Shown here one piece after another: positions 12,822 to 24,612 of a stretch of DNA of 64,000 nt. Each line of letters begins with the position of its first letter. Within the stretch, counting starts at the first letter, position 1. The position numbers and the translations under genes are program-made. Location: contig PYST01000146.1 of the NCBI GenBank assembly GCA_003049485.1, positions 1 through 64,000 of the forward strand, given 5' to 3'. The stretch comes from Ophioceras dolichostomum (taxonomy: Eukaryota > Ascomycota > Sordariomycetes > Magnaporthales > Ophioceraceae). The notes beneath the pieces were generated by a model. It did not search any database. It had not been told where the DNA came from and saw nothing but the letters and a program-made list of their open reading frames with translations.

Positions 12822-15800
12822 CTACCTGCACAAGTCAACAGATAACAGCGAAAGCGTCCCGCTGCCGTTTCTCCTCGAAACATCCCCTCGTCCACCTCGC
12901 CCTCCCACTCCTTCTCTCTCTCTCTCTCTCATGGCCAGTTCCTCAGGCAATCGATTCCCCGTCCAGCGTGTTGCCATCATCTCAACTCCCACTCCCCTCC
13001 TTACCACCTTGGCACGCTCGGCGTGCTTCGCGAGCATCAGGAAGACCCCCTTGATCGCGCCCTTGTTGCCGCACCACGCCAGGAACACCAGGTACTGCCA
13101 AGTGTCGTCGTCGTCCAGCTCCCCGCCGTCGACGCAGAGGGGGATCGCGGACGCGTCGGGCTCGCTGCCTGTGAACGTCCACAGGCTCCATGCCCAGTGG
13201 CGCACGTACGCTTCGGCCCTGCGAAGCCGTTGTTGGTTGATGTCCTCCAAGCTGTTGTTCTGCCGCTCTTCGCTTTCGTCTGGCAGCTTAGCCTTTCCCT
13301 CGTCTAGCTTGATCTTTCCTTCATCCGGCTTGATGATGATGGCCTTCTAGAGTCTGATCGCCAGGGCGTTCGCTCTACCGAGCACGGCTCGGCGGAACGC
13401 TCGGTATTCGCCGCGTACGACGTGACGCTGGAGGGCGGTTACTTTGCTCATCTCCGTAGATCTCGCGAGCGCAGGTTCCGTGTTAGTGGAGGTTGCCCCA
13501 ATAGTGATGATGAGACTCTCCTACTACTTCAGCAGCTTTAAAAGGTTGGTGGATTTGGGAGGGAGGGTAAATAAGGTGTAGTAGGTCGATGTGGGTACCT
13601 AGGTAGGTTGCCAGCACAAATTTACAGTCTATCGAGAGACTCCGAGTCTTTCAGTTCTCCGTCGAAGGCACGGAGGCTGTGGGCGACGTTGTCACATGTG
13701 GCTTCGTCCAGTTCTGCGCTCTCTGACCCGAAGGCCGATTTTAGAGCCATCAACGAAGTCTAGATCTCGTGCAGAATGGTCAGCGTAGTCGGCATCTAGT
13801 TCGGGATTTTAGTCCATAATTACCTCCCAAACCGGCTTGGAGGAGAATCGGTCATGATGGACTGCGGATACCATCAGGGCAGAGATCACACACAGTCTAA
13901 GGGGTTAGGTTGGTGGACATGACGGCAAAGGCGCCAAAGTTACGCGCCGTTAGCAATGAGACATAATAGTAGGTAAATAATGCCAGGGGGTTTAGGCAGG
14001 CTGCACCGTAGATCACTTGCCTTGTGCTATCGTCCCGACTCCGTATCCTTTCTGAAAAATCCCTCAAAAAAATTCCTGTCGTATGCTTCTGCAAAATGAC
14101 TAGTCGGGAAGATTGCTGGATCGCAGCAAGGTACTCTTCTCAAGCGGCATCTGTCCCTGGCCGCCGTCCCGACTTCAAGTCTCGCCAGGCTCACAAAGTG
14201 CTCGAGGTAGCAAGAATCTTCGCGAGTCGGCAACCTCTCGCATCCCTCCATCTCTCTGGCTTTGGAGAACCATTCCAGAGCGTTGCTATCGAATCCGGAG
14301 TTAGAAAAGTTGGGTTGTGTCTGCAACGTGGACAGAATAGCCAGGCCGACCTCGTTGTAGGCATGGGCGAGCGCCATGTCGCCCGGCCACAGGCCGGGGC
14401 GTTCGTCGAGCAGCCGCTTGAGGCGTCCCAGTGCAGGCGTCGACGTGCTCACCAGCCTCCGTCCCTCGCCCCCGTGGCCCCTAATCTCCGCTATTGCTTC
14501 GAGGGCGTGCCGTTGTACTTCTTCCGATGCCCACGAACATCCGAAGTCGTGGGTGTCATCGGGCTGGTTCTTGGCGGCCGAGAGAAGTTTGCCTACTACG
14601 TCTGACAGGAAGCGAATCCGAGAGTACGATTTCCGGGTCGTGACGTACCTAAATGGTCGGGAGAAAAGGGTCATGAGACACGGTTGGTTTGTTCCATGGG
14701 CTTGTCGGCGTATCATGTTGTCTGTTAAAGAGTCTCACCAAGCAGCACGCAGAGCGAGAGATAGAAAGACTTTCCATGCATCTTTCTCTGCTAGGGTGTC
14801 TACAAATTCATGGCCCTCTATGCAACGCTTCGTTACCTCATGTATGAGTGCCATCGTAGAAGGCATGAGGGGTGGGGCGTCTGCTTTCCGAGTATCATGG
14901 CTGATGAGTATGTCGTGGTTGGCCAAGCTTCCAGCAGAATCTCTGCCCCCCTGATAAGTCTGCTAGCTCGAAGGACAACACCCTACTTCTCCAAAACACC
15001 GCTAATGGAGCTAGCGGCTGGTTCTAGGATGTGAGGGACGAAGTCTTGGTGTTATAGGTAACGAGCGACAGATCAACCAGAATGTTTCGAGTCGCCATGT
15101 GGTAGTTTTGACACTGGCGGACTGCTGTTGTGAACAGGACTTCGGGGACGTCGTGCTTCCCAAAGGTTACCAGTTGGCCGAGTATCGCTTTCGGAAAGAT
15201 ATCTGTCCTTGCGTATGCCATCTTCAGAAGTCTCCCGAGCATGACTTCCCTGAGTTCCGACCTCTAGGCTGCATCGCCCCCCTTAAATATTCCCCACGCT
15301 TCAGAGACCTTCGAGACCTCACCGGGATCGCCCGACTGGCGGGCAAGGGAGACGAGGGCGTGGGGAACCCAAGGGCCCCACCCACCAAAGCTCGCTTCTT
15401 TAGCGTGCAGCGTCTCCGGATCTTCCGTGCGAGAGGTGTCCGATCCGCTTTCTGCCGACTCTGCTTCGAACGAGTAGGCATGCTGCTCCACGACATTCGA
15501 CATTGTAGACTGTGTCGACGTTACCGAACAGATCTCTCTGAATCGGCACTTGCTCTTTGCTGATGAGCAGCACCGACCCGTTGCCGTAGATGCTGGGCAA
15601 GCGACCGTACATGAGAGGCATAGTTTCTTCGGACACGTTGTCGAACACAAGCAGCCACGGCTTCGTGTGGGAGCACGTCCTAGACAGCCATAGCTTGATG
15701 GCAGTGGCAGCGACCTCGGGATCGCCCAAGGTCCTTTCGTCGAGGAGATTGAGCTTATGAGCAATGTCGTTGCAATCGTTGAGGATGGTGTCTTGCGTAC

Positions 15801-16125
15801 GGGCGTTCACCCGTAGGATGGCCGAAAAGCAGGTCTGGTTTTCGAGCACCCATGCGAGAGCGCTCTCCGATTTTCCCACGCTGAGCGTGTCGTGGAGCTG
15901 GCATAGTAGTAGACTCGGCATTTCGGCCTCATCAGGCGGTGGCCGTAGGTCTTCGCCGGGATGCGGCAAGGACTTGGGGCGATTAGGTGGCAGCAAAGCG
16001 TCGCTCAACCGTTCCAGAAGAGCCGAGCAGCGATAGAACTTGGCTCTGCGGGTGTATGAGACATAGTCGTAAGGACGGCCATCCAGCTCAAGTCTGGAGG
16101 TATCAGGGTCGTCGCTGATATCCAT
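12822..16125 (-). pseudogene. STAND/NB-ARC-type NTPase paralogue B, degenerate
   Basis: ATG 16125 opens a frame with the family N-terminal block (FYRCSALLERLSDALLP, residues 30-46), a P-loop remnant SVGKS (residues 82-86), and Walker B PWLLVFDNVSEE followed by GRLPSIYGNGSVLLIS. Near 15500 a frame shift occurs beside a local ATGTCG duplication; the new frame is cut by TAG 15264-15266 and then gives LGQLVTFGKHDVPEVLF, matching copy C. A helical, TPR-like part (AYNEVGLAIL) lies at 14716-14027. The C-terminal module (13460-12822) is the best preserved: RRAVLGRANAL, TAG 13347-13349, then DDDDTWQYLVFLAWCGNKGAI. Domain order N-block, NTPase, helical repeats, C-module is seen directly; function is inferred from the family. 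Probably inactive. Confidence 0.7.
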
Positions 16126-16661
16126 GGTGATGAAGAGGTGTAGTCACCTCGGAGAGGGCAAATAAAGGCACGACGTGGCGACCGTAGTGTAGAGGCCGAG
16201 CGCAAATACATGTCTTAAATACCTACCTAGCACCGATGAGGATGAAATGATTCATGGCAATGGGAGCGGAGAAGGCGGTTGGTCGGCTAGCGGCCGGCGC
16301 GCAGAGAATGACGGGAGTTGGTCACGAAATGGCCATGACGCGGACCGACAGAGCAACCCGGTTGTGGAATGACGGAGACGGGCCATTATCTGTATTGTAC
16401 AAAGAGGAGCGTGCCAATATGTACACCACCCGTTCGAAATAGGTGACAGAGATCAATCTTCCCGCCTTCCAGCGACCTCATCATCATCAGTATCCTACAT
16501 ACCAGTCTTTTGTACAACGATTCACCACACAACAACACACTCACACATGCAAGCCACACACTGTCCCCGATCCATTCCTAAACCGACCTTCCGCAAGGAC
16601 TCGGTCATCTCGAGCCGGGCCGGCATTGCCCAGTCATTCGATTGTTACTTCCACAACGGAC
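16126..16661. other. Intergenic, between RSM22 3' end and STAND copy B
   Basis: 536 bp upstream of copy B and downstream of RSM22. It contains the motif ATACCTACCTAG at about 16218 and a pyrimidine-rich run near 16480-16560. No gene seen. Confidence 0.5.
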
Positions 16662-19586
16662 TCATTCATCGGCACCCCCCTTCTTCTTCTGCTTCCTAGT
16701 CTCCCTCTGCAACTCGGCGATCATCTCCTCCGCCATCCGCTCCGTAGAGCGCAAATGGTTACGCTCCCACCTCTCAAGATCCTCATCGTCATCATCATTC
16801 TCATACTCATCATACTCCTCCTCCTCCTTCCCCTCGCCGTCCTCACCCTCCATCTCCCTCAACAAATCCCGCCCCTTGACAATCCTCCCACCCTTCGTTC
16901 GCCTCTCCGGCCCCAGCACACCACTCCTCGCCCCTCCCCTCTCCGTCGCGCCCTCAATCGTCCCCGACACGCCCACATTGAGATCCACAACAGACCGCTT
17001 GTTCTTGCCACTAGCCGTCAGCCGCTCCTCCAACGCCTCCCTGGCCCTCACACCCCCATCACCCGCCTTCTTCAGTGGAGGGCCTAGGGGGTACATCACG
17101 TTCGCAGCGACGACTGAGGGACTCGCCATAGCGGCGGACAGACGCTCCTCTTCAGCAACAGCAGCGGCGGGTCCGCTGTTCACCTGTCTCCTGTTCTGGC
17201 GCGTCTTGCCGCCAAGGGCCCACAGGTCGCCCCAGCGCGCCTTGCGAGCGTCGTGGTACGCCTGCTTGCCGTACGACTTGGGGACGGTCCAGCGCTCGAG
17301 CTCGCCGGCCGGCGTGCAGAGGTCGAGGATGACGTGGTGGCGGCCCTTAAGTGGGGAGAGGATGTTGCGCGGGAGGGAGAGCATCGAGGGGGCCTGGGTC
17401 GACCCCTCTTCTTGGGTGCCTTCTTGCCTAGTATACTCGGCGGAGAAGGCGCGCTCCGCCGCAGCTTCGCCCTGCAGCGGCCCGCCGGACGCGACGGCTT
17501 CGCCGCCGCGCTGCACGGCGATATAGCTGAATTGGGCGTCCTCGTGGTTGATGTGCGAGGCGTCGAGGAGTTTCTGTAAGAAAGGTGGACGCACGAGGCG
17601 CTGCTCGAAGCGGCAGAAGTCCTTGCGGCCGTGCTTGTATCCGGGAATGGTGTACATGGGGCACTTGTTGTGGTTCGTGCAGGGCGCGACGATCATGCCT
17701 GGTTCTCTGATGCGCTTCGGCTCGAGCTGCTCGGGTAGCGCAGCCACCTCCGGGTCGTTGGGGCGGAAGGGGCTGTTGGTGTTGGCGGGGGGCACGATGA
17801 ACTCGTGTAGCAGGCGCGAGCGCACGTCTGCGATGGCCTCGAAGCCGCGCGGGTGGCCCTTCTCGAGCACGATGAGCACGCCGCCGTCCGGGTTTAGCAT
17901 CTCCCAAACGTTGTCGAGCAGCTTGTTCCGCTTGTGCGCCCGGTCCAGGGGCATGAGCATGTGGCCCATGATGACGACGTCGTACGTCTTCCTGGGCAAG
18001 GGGTCCGCCGGCGCGTCGAGGAGCTTCTCGACGTTCTTGGCGGAGTGCAGGTAGTCCGGCAGGCGGTTCATGAAGGTGGCGCCGGGCAGCAGCTCCGAGA
18101 CGCGGTGTCTCAGAAAGTCGCTCCCGACGAGCGCGGTCCCCTTGCCTCGGGGCGCACGCGACCTTCCGACGCGGCCCGTCTCGCCGGCAGCTTCCATCGC
18201 CTCCCACTCTGCGTCGACGACGTGCTGCCATGCCAGGAGGCCGGCGCCGGCGCCGCCCGCGTCGAGGATCCGTGGTCCCTGGCCGTTGTTCTTGGCCATC
18301 AGATCCCGTAACCAGGTGGTGCCCAGCCGCTTCCGCACCTCGACGAGAATGCTCGTCGCGGAGGCGTACACGATGGGGAGCACCGAAGCCATGTACGCGT
18401 CGGCGTTGATCTGGCTCATGCGCTGGTGGCTGGCCTCCAGCGCGATGCCCTGCTGTTTGGCGTTGCGCATGTTAGGCGGTATCCGAGCTGAGTAGGGCAG
18501 ACCAGATCCACCGAAGGCCTCTTCGGCGGCCAGCTTGAGGTGAACCGGGTCCGTCCGTCGCAGCATGTTCGTGATCGGCCTGACTATCGAGTCCTGAGGT
18601 AGGAAAATCGTGGAAGGATACGTCCTGGACCGACCCTCCTCGGTCAGGGGGTGGACCCGAAGACCATCGTCGTGGCGCTCCCACTGCTCTAGCATGCGAT
18701 ACCTATATTCTGCCGCCGCCCTCCCTTCTTGTTCTTGCTCTGGTGTCTTCGGCGCATCGTAAGACTCCTGACCCGCCGCCTCGGTAGCAGCAGCTGTTGC
18801 TGCCTCGGCTGCCTCGGCTGCCTCTTGCGCCTCCGCCTGCTGGATAGCCAAGAGGCTCGCCGCCTCGAAGTCCGCCTGGAGCCTCTTCAGCGCGGCGTAT
18901 TCGCGACTGTTTTTGGCCGTGACGGCGAGGTATTCGAGACGAGGATCGAGAGGCGGTTCAATTGGAAAGGCGTTCGGGTCCTCGTCGTTGGGAGAATCGC
19001 CTTCTGCCACCGCTGCCTCCTCTTGGGCCTCGATTGGGAATTCTGATGACGCGCCGTCGACTAATTCAGGAGTATCTTCTGGCTGATCCGGGGTTGCGTA
19101 TTCGTCTACCTCTTCTTCAAACCTTCCGTCCTCCAGTTCCTCGAGCTTGACAGATTCGCCATCCTCCGGGGCGACGTCAGTCTCCCCCTGGAAAGGTATC
19201 CCAACATCTTCCGGCTGTGTTTCGCGCAAGGGTGGCCCGAAGAGGCGCTCGTAGATCTTGTACTCTTCTGGGGTGAGGTAGTCTCGAGGAAGTGTGTCGC
19301 CAAATGTTGCCTTGGTCTGACGGACGAACTCTTCTAGATCCCTTGGCCTGTCAAGGATCGACGGCTCGGTCGAGGTGGCATTGGGAGCTTGTCGAGATGT
19401 TCGTGTTGTCGAGAAGCACCTGTGCCGAGGTGGTACGAGGTTACACGGGGGAAGATGGAACTGTCGAGAATGGGTAGGAGCTCGCCGGGGGCTTGCCAAT
19501 GCGCCAGCAAGGCTGCTCTCGAGGATGTGTACAAGGTCCTGCCTGCATCTCGTGCAAGGAGCGCGCAGTATTCCTGCTGTCAACAT
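16662..19586 (-). CDS. RSM22: Mitochondrial Rsm22-type protein (METTL17 homologue)
   Basis: A single exon of 974 residues. The N-terminus is rich in Arg/Ser/Thr and lacks acids over about 70 residues (RHRCFSTTRTSR), a typical mitochondrial presequence. A methyltransferase-like glycine motif (ILDAGGAGAGLLAW) lies near residue 440. The family signature APCTNHNKCPMYTIPGYKHG followed by RKDFCRFEQR is near residues 630-660; these cysteines correspond to the iron-sulfur ligands reported for METTL17/Rsm22. Rsm22 acts in assembly or stability of the mitochondrial small ribosomal subunit. The fungal protein is long because of acidic insertions (about 100-250 and 890-960) and a C-terminal KKKGG tail. 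It is transcribed in the same direction as the thioredoxin-like gene upstream. Confidence 0.93.
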   Translation of the reverse strand: MLTAGILRAPCTRCRQDLVHILESSLAGALASPRRAPTHSRQFHLPPCNLVPPRHRCFSTTRTSRQAPNATSTEPSILDRPRDLEEFVRQTKATFGDTLPRDYLTPEEYKIYERLFGPPLRETQPEDVGIPFQGETDVAPEDGESVKLEELEDGRFEEEVDEYATPDQPEDTPELVDGASSEFPIEAQEEAAVAEGDSPNDEDPNAFPIEPPLDPRLEYLAVTAKNSREYAALKRLQADFEAASLLAIQQAEAQEAAEAAEAATAAATEAAGQESYDAPKTPEQEQEGRAAAEYRYRMLEQWERHDDGLRVHPLTEEGRSRTYPSTIFLPQDSIVRPITNMLRRTDPVHLKLAAEEAFGGSGLPYSARIPPNMRNAKQQGIALEASHQRMSQINADAYMASVLPIVYASATSILVEVRKRLGTTWLRDLMAKNNGQGPRILDAGGAGAGLLAWQHVVDAEWEAMEAAGETGRVGRSRAPRGKGTALVGSDFLRHRVSELLPGATFMNRLPDYLHSAKNVEKLLDAPADPLPRKTYDVVIMGHMLMPLDRAHKRNKLLDNVWEMLNPDGGVLIVLEKGHPRGFEAIADVRSRLLHEFIVPPANTNSPFRPNDPEVAALPEQLEPKRIREPGMIVAPCTNHNKCPMYTIPGYKHGRKDFCRFEQRLVRPPFLQKLLDASHINHEDAQFSYIAVQRGGEAVASGGPLQGEAAAERAFSAEYTRQEGTQEEGSTQAPSMLSLPRNILSPLKGRHHVILDLCTPAGELERWTVPKSYGKQAYHDARKARWGDLWALGGKTRQNRRQVNSGPAAAVAEEERLSAAMASPSVVAANVMYPLGPPLKKAGDGGVRAREALEERLTASGKNKRSVVDLNVGVSGTIEGATERGGARSGVLGPERRTKGGRIVKGRDLLREMEGEDGEGKEEEEYDEYENDDDDEDLERWERNHLRSTERMAEEMIAELQRETRKQKKKGGADE

Positions 19587-19940
19587 ATTTTACTGTACAG
19601 AGCGTTTGAAATAGTTTGTCGTAAGTTTGCGATTCCGAAGTTTGGCTACTTTTTTGTCGGAGCTCCAATGGTCACGAAAATTTAGTAGCCGCTGATTGGC
19701 CGAAGCTCAGGCCACACCGCAGGGATCATCCAGCTCGTTCCCCTCGAGCATCACATCACGTCGACAACATGAGAACGTCCCGAGCAAAGAATAAATAATT
19801 AAAATATGCATGTTAAATATGTGCAAGGTCAATAATCCAAGAGAAAACCAGGTGCAACAGCAAACCCGCTGACGATTCCTAACCCCCAATAACGCCAATC
19901 CAGATGCCACGCCGCCCCAAGCACCACCAGTGCCCACCCA

Positions 19941-20773
19941 TCATTCATCGCCCATGTCTGCGAGAGTCCGGAAAGTCGGCCTCGGCCCACCGGGTGTCTG
20001 TCCTCGGGCTCCGGTAGTTGTCGCGGCGCGGGGTGGAGCCTTGACGTTGTATTGCGAGGCTTCGGCCGCTTTGTACGGATCAAACTGTGCGCACGTCATA
20101 TCAGGTTAGCGACTCATCCCAGATCGCGCCCAGCACCAGCAGCATCACCAGCAGCACTTCGGTCTCAGAGGAAGGATGGGCATAGCTTACAGCCAACAGC
20201 GACGTGAAGTATAGTCCGAGGAAGATGATGATTGTGTTGATCAAGGCGTTCATATCCCAGTTCAGCGGCCTCTGCAGCGACTGCGGCCGCTGCGGGCGCG
20301 CAGCCGGCGTCGAAGCGTCGCCGCCGCCCAGCCTCTGGCCACCGGAGGAGAATGCGTTGCCTCCGCCGGGTCCCGCCAGCTTGACAGCGTTCTCGACGGC
20401 CTTTGTCAGGGCCGGGGGGTTCGCGCCGCGGAGGGTCTCGAGGACAGAGCCGTTGCGCAGGATGATGAAGGTGGGCATGGCGCTGACGCCGTACTTTTGC
20501 GCAACGTCGCGCTGGTTGTCGACGTTGACCTTGCAGAACGTGACTCGGCCGGGCTTGGAGAACTTGGTCGAGAGCGATTCGAATAGGGGAGCGATCATCT
20601 TGCAGGGACCGCACCAGTCCGCGTAGACTACATCATGGGAGAAGGTTTGTCAGCGAAATCGAAACCGCGCAAACAGGGCAGGCGAGACGAGGAATCGTAC
20701 AGTCAGTAACGACAATGCTGGAGGAGCTGACAATGCGGCTGAACTCCGCTGCGGAACCGATATTGACCGTCAT
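19941..20773 (-). CDS. Membrane-anchored thioredoxin-like protein, three exons
   Basis: Spliced model: exons 20773-20701, 20627-20191 and 20084-19941. Introns are 20628-20700 (GTACGA...TAG) and 20085-20190 (GTAAGC...CTAAC...CAG). The sum is 654 nt, giving 217 residues. The thioredoxin active site is WCGPC (residues 29-33) in FYADWCGPCKMIAPLF, with the cis-proline loop AMPTF near residue 76. A Gly/Pro-rich linker leads to a hydrophobic segment (about 151-170, TIIIFLGLYFTSLLA), then a short soluble tail beginning FDPYKAAEA and ending LADMGDE. The single-exon reading, which runs on into intron 2, would give a spurious hydrophobic C-terminus. Probably a tail-region membrane-anchored thioredoxin; substrate and compartment are unknown. 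Confidence 0.88.
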
Positions 20774-21081
20774 GATTGCTGTTGGGCGTCCCGAAGAGGC
20801 GATTTGTTTGCGATACGTCTACGGGCAGAAGCGGATCGTCGAGAGAGAGCTGCATCGGTGATGAGCTGGGATCCGTCGACCTGAAAGCTGTCCCCACCAG
20901 TTATCAATCCGCCGCTAGTCTGTATCTGGTAGGCGGTGAAGTTCTTATCAATTTCTGCCGGCCTTTCCAACCACCCGCCTCCCAAGATTTTTCCTCAACC
21001 CCACCGCCATCTCCATCAACGAAGAGGGGAAAGGGGCTCGGGTATTCTTCCTTTGTTCACGAGGCTTAAATCGAAGCTACA
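20774..21081. promoter_or_regulatory. 308-bp divergent promoter
   Basis: The start codons of the thioredoxin-like gene (minus) and the SPOUT methyltransferase gene (plus) face away from each other across 308 bp, so both promoters must lie here or overlap the 5' exons. No TATA box is evident. Confidence 0.6.
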
Positions 21082-22398
21082 ATGGCTCCTGGATACGATG
21101 AGCACCGTGCAAAGGTACGCGTTCGCCCATCTCCCGCCTACAAGTGCACAACCGCGCTGAACCATCGATCGGCTTAGGGAGATTGCCTCATCGCTTGAAT
21201 GCTAACAGCGGCTGCAGAAGCGAAAGCTAGGTCGGTATGGCGACGGAGCAGACACCAGCGAACAAATAACGACGTTTAAACCTTCAGCCAGGTTCAAGCC
21301 AACCGCTCCTCGAGATTGGACTGTCTCCATAGCCATTCCTTCCAGCATCATCACAGAGTACGTCTTCCACACTCGAGAGCGAGCGCCAAAGCCCCTCACC
21401 AGCGAACGAAGTTCCAAGCACTAACACCCCTGCACATCAGCTGTATCAAAGATGAACAACGAATTAATGCGCCCTCGCGCATCGCCCGGGCCCTGGCCGT
21501 GTTTGCTATCGACGAGGTTGTTGTCTTCGACGACAGCCTGGCCGACTCCCGTCCTCCAGCTGTCGACACCGATGGATACACAGGGGACATCGATCCGTGC
21601 CACTACATCTGGCACCTGCTCACCTACATGGAGACGCCGCCCTTCATGCGCAAGACCCTCTTCCCACTCCATCCCAATCTGAGGCTACAGGGCCTTCTCC
21701 CCAGTCTAGACATGCCTCATCACCCACATCGAGACGAGTGGCTTCCATACATGGAGGGTATGACGGTTCCTGGCGGATCAGGGAGCACAGGGTATGTCGC
21801 TCAAGTCCCTCAGCTCTCAACTCCGTAGTGGTATCTTCTCCGGCGTTTCCGCTCTTCCATCGCTAACCTCCCAACCAGCACAACGGTGGACGTCGGCCTA
21901 CGAAAACCCATCACAATCTCCGACCCAATCCCACCCAAAACCCGCCTCACGCTACACTTCCCCAACGAGTCGTACGACGGTGCCGAGCCCGTCGACCCGG
22001 CCGCGCCTCGGACCGAGGCGGGCTACTACTGGGGCTACAACGTGCGCCGCGCGGCGTCCCTCTCGGATGTGCTCACAGAGAGCCCCTTCGAGGGCGGCTA
22101 CGACGTCAGCATCGGCACCTCGGAGCGGGGGGAGACGTCCAAGAAGGCGTTCCCCACCAACAAGCCACCACCACAGTTCAAGCACCTCCTGATCGTGTTC
22201 GGCGGGCCTCGCGGTCTAGAGTTCGCCGCGATGAACGATCCGGAGCTGTCCGAAATGGGTATCGGCGCCGCGCGCGTCAGAGAGGTGTTCGACTACTGGA
22301 TCAACGTGCTGCCGGACCAGGGCAGCAGGACGATCCGGACGGAGGAGATCGTGTTCATCGCGCTGACGGAGTTGAGGCGGCTTTGGTACCGAGAATAG
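21082..22398 (+). CDS. SPOUT-fold RNA methyltransferase (SPOUT1/C9orf114 family), four exons
   Basis: Exons 21082-21114, 21218-21357, 21441-21791 and 21879-22398; all introns have GT-AG ends and the last three exons follow CTAAC branch sites. The sum is 1044 nt, 347 residues. After a basic N-terminus (KRKLGRYGDG) the family pattern appears: TVSIAIPSSII, then INAPSRIARALAVFAIDEVV, the loop GSTGTTVDVGLRK, and the trefoil-knot region LLIVFGGPRGLE ... LPDQGSRTIRTEEI near the C-terminus, which forms the SAM-binding knot in SPOUT enzymes. Human SPOUT1 (CENP-32) is the best-known relative; the RNA target of the fungal protein is not known to me. Divergent from the thioredoxin-like gene. Confidence 0.92.
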
Positions 22399-22611
22399 GT
22401 TAATTGGGTTGCGCCAATGGATGAATAGGAAGTATTTCATTGTAAGCTCCTCTTTGTGTTGTCATTTTTCTTGCTTTACGCAGCCATATCCGTTCATACC
22501 CTCTGATCTTGATGCATGCATAACGGCCTCCTTCATAATAATTGGTCATACCTCAGTGCTCTCACATTCACTGCCCTACCGGCCAGATAAGTACTTCACT
22601 AGAAGTCCTCG

Positions 22612-24579
22612 ATGCTTTACTACATACATTCCAGAACCTGTCCTAGCCGAAGGTTGAATAAAGGCTACCGCCATGTCACCCATCTCACGTGTCTCGCTTC
22701 GACTTTCTTTCTCTCCCACAACACCAATCTTGACCTCACCGTGCGTATCCTCGAACTCCCCGCCGAGGTTCTCGGCGCGATTTGCGGCCAATTTTGTCCT
22801 CATTGCACTACTCCAGAAGAGGCCGGCTGCGCTGCAACTCGGCTCAACAGGAAGATCCTGGTTTACATCTCCCGGACCTGTAGGAGACTGCACCACGTCG
22901 CGCTGCCGTTCCTCTTCCATATATACGACGGGGGATTCGGTTATGGGAAACTACCGACGCTATGCCGGGACATTCAGGAGCCTCATTTGGGCGGCTCCGT
23001 GCGCCACATGACGCTTGACCTCGCACATAGTTGTCCGTGCTCGGATGAGGAGTTCTCCTTCCGAAAGCAGAAGGCTTTGGACCTTGGCCTTGCACCAGGC
23101 AAGATGCGCCGTTTGACGCCAGCACCAGATCGGTGCCCAGTGAGGCGATTGGAGCACTGATGATGGACCGACTGCCGGGCCTCGAGCGTCTCTGTGTGCT
23201 CGGCCGGTCTGAGTACATGAAGCACCCCTGTTTCCCAATGCAAGGACCTCTCTACGGCCTCACAGAGTTGCGTCTTACCACTACCCCTCCCGATTACCTC
23301 AGAGAGGATTACCTCCTCAGAGAGATGCGTGTTGACATTGCCCCTCCCGATCACTGGAGGGAAAGCACCCAGACGTCGGGGTTTGGCCGAATCAGAGTGA
23401 GTGACGTCTTCAAGCAGGTCTTCGATAACGCGGCAAACCCTCGAGCCGCACATGTGCATTCTCCGCTGCCCGGACACGCCGTTGCGGAACCTCACGCGAC
23501 TCCGTATTTCGGCGATGTGGGTTCCAGCCCAAGTTCTTGCCCAACTCGCCGCCTCGTGCCCACGTCTGGACGACCTCGGCCTCGAATACGGCCCGGCCTG
23601 GCTGCGCCACGACGGGGATCGCAACCCACGCGACCGCATTCCCCGGCTTAACGCCGCGAACTTCGCCCCAACAAAGTACCTCTCCGACGGGCTTCTGCTG
23701 TGGAAGGACACATTGCGAAGCCTCGGGCTGGGGGCCTTCGTCACGCTTGGACGGATCATCGGCCAAGCGATTGAGCACTGTGACCAGTTCAGGAATTCAC
23801 ACGACGAGCCGGACGCAGGGCGAGTGAGCAACGTGTTCCTCCCCTCACACCTCCTGACTTCGCTAAAGGAACTCTACCGCCTAGAGTCCCTAGTCATCGA
23901 CTGCGACTGCATTCTCAACGAGAAACACCGCAGCCTGTCGGTTTTCCAAACAGTCCCCAACCCGGCGGCCACCAGCGATGCCAGCATTCCCGGCCGCCCC
24001 TTGCTAGAGTCCGACGAAGATCTGCTCATCCGCCTCCTCCCAGCCTCGATAAAGCGGGTTGCTGTCGTCACCCGCGACAAACACCTCCTCGAACATCTGC
24101 CCAAGGCGTTCGACGAGATCAGCGCCACGTTCCCGCAGCTGGAGTCGCTCAGGGTCCACTCTGAGGTGCCGCGGTGGCTGGACCCGAACCTGCATGAGTA
24201 TGGCAGCCTCCACAAGGACGGCTTCTTCGTGTGGCACGCTGCCTACATGATGTACGGTGCGCCGCCGGAGTATCCGCTCTCGTGGCTTGCCCTCACTGAG
24301 CAGGCTCTGAGGGAGGACCCTGCCAAAATATCACTCACTGGTCGGGTCCGTCGGTGGGAGGAGACTTGCTTCACCATGGCGATGGACCGGTGCACAGAAA
24401 TTCCTGTGGGGCTCGGCCGCTCTGCAAAGAGAGCGGGGGAGGCACTCACTGATTCTTTGGCGGGTGAATTCCAGAGCAAGCTGTCTGTCCCCAACGGTTA
24501 CCAACGACACCACCTCCCATCGGTGACTTGCCTGTTGCAATGGGCCCGTGGCCGGAGCGACCTATTCAGCTTTCCCTAG
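22612..24579 (+). pseudogene. F-box-type protein gene, frame-disrupted
   Basis: Three successive frames are needed. The first (from ATG 22612) holds an F-box-like start, ILELPAEVLGAICGQF ... ISRTCRRLHHVALPFLF. The second, from about 23110, holds EAIGALMMDRLPGLERLCVLG and leucine-rich sequence. The third, 23401-24579, holds LRNLTRLRIS and LAASCPRLDDLGLEYG, then a long alpha/beta region. The second junction could be a 49-bp intron (GTGAGT at about 23398 to CTCGAG), which keeps frame; the first looks like a 1-nt deletion (or 2-nt insertion) near 23120. F-box proteins recruit substrates to SCF ubiquitin ligases. It may be a recent pseudogene or a gene with introns I have misplaced. Confidence 0.55.
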
Positions 24580-24612
24580 TAAGCCACTGGCTCCTAAGCA
24601 ATCTTCCTCGAG

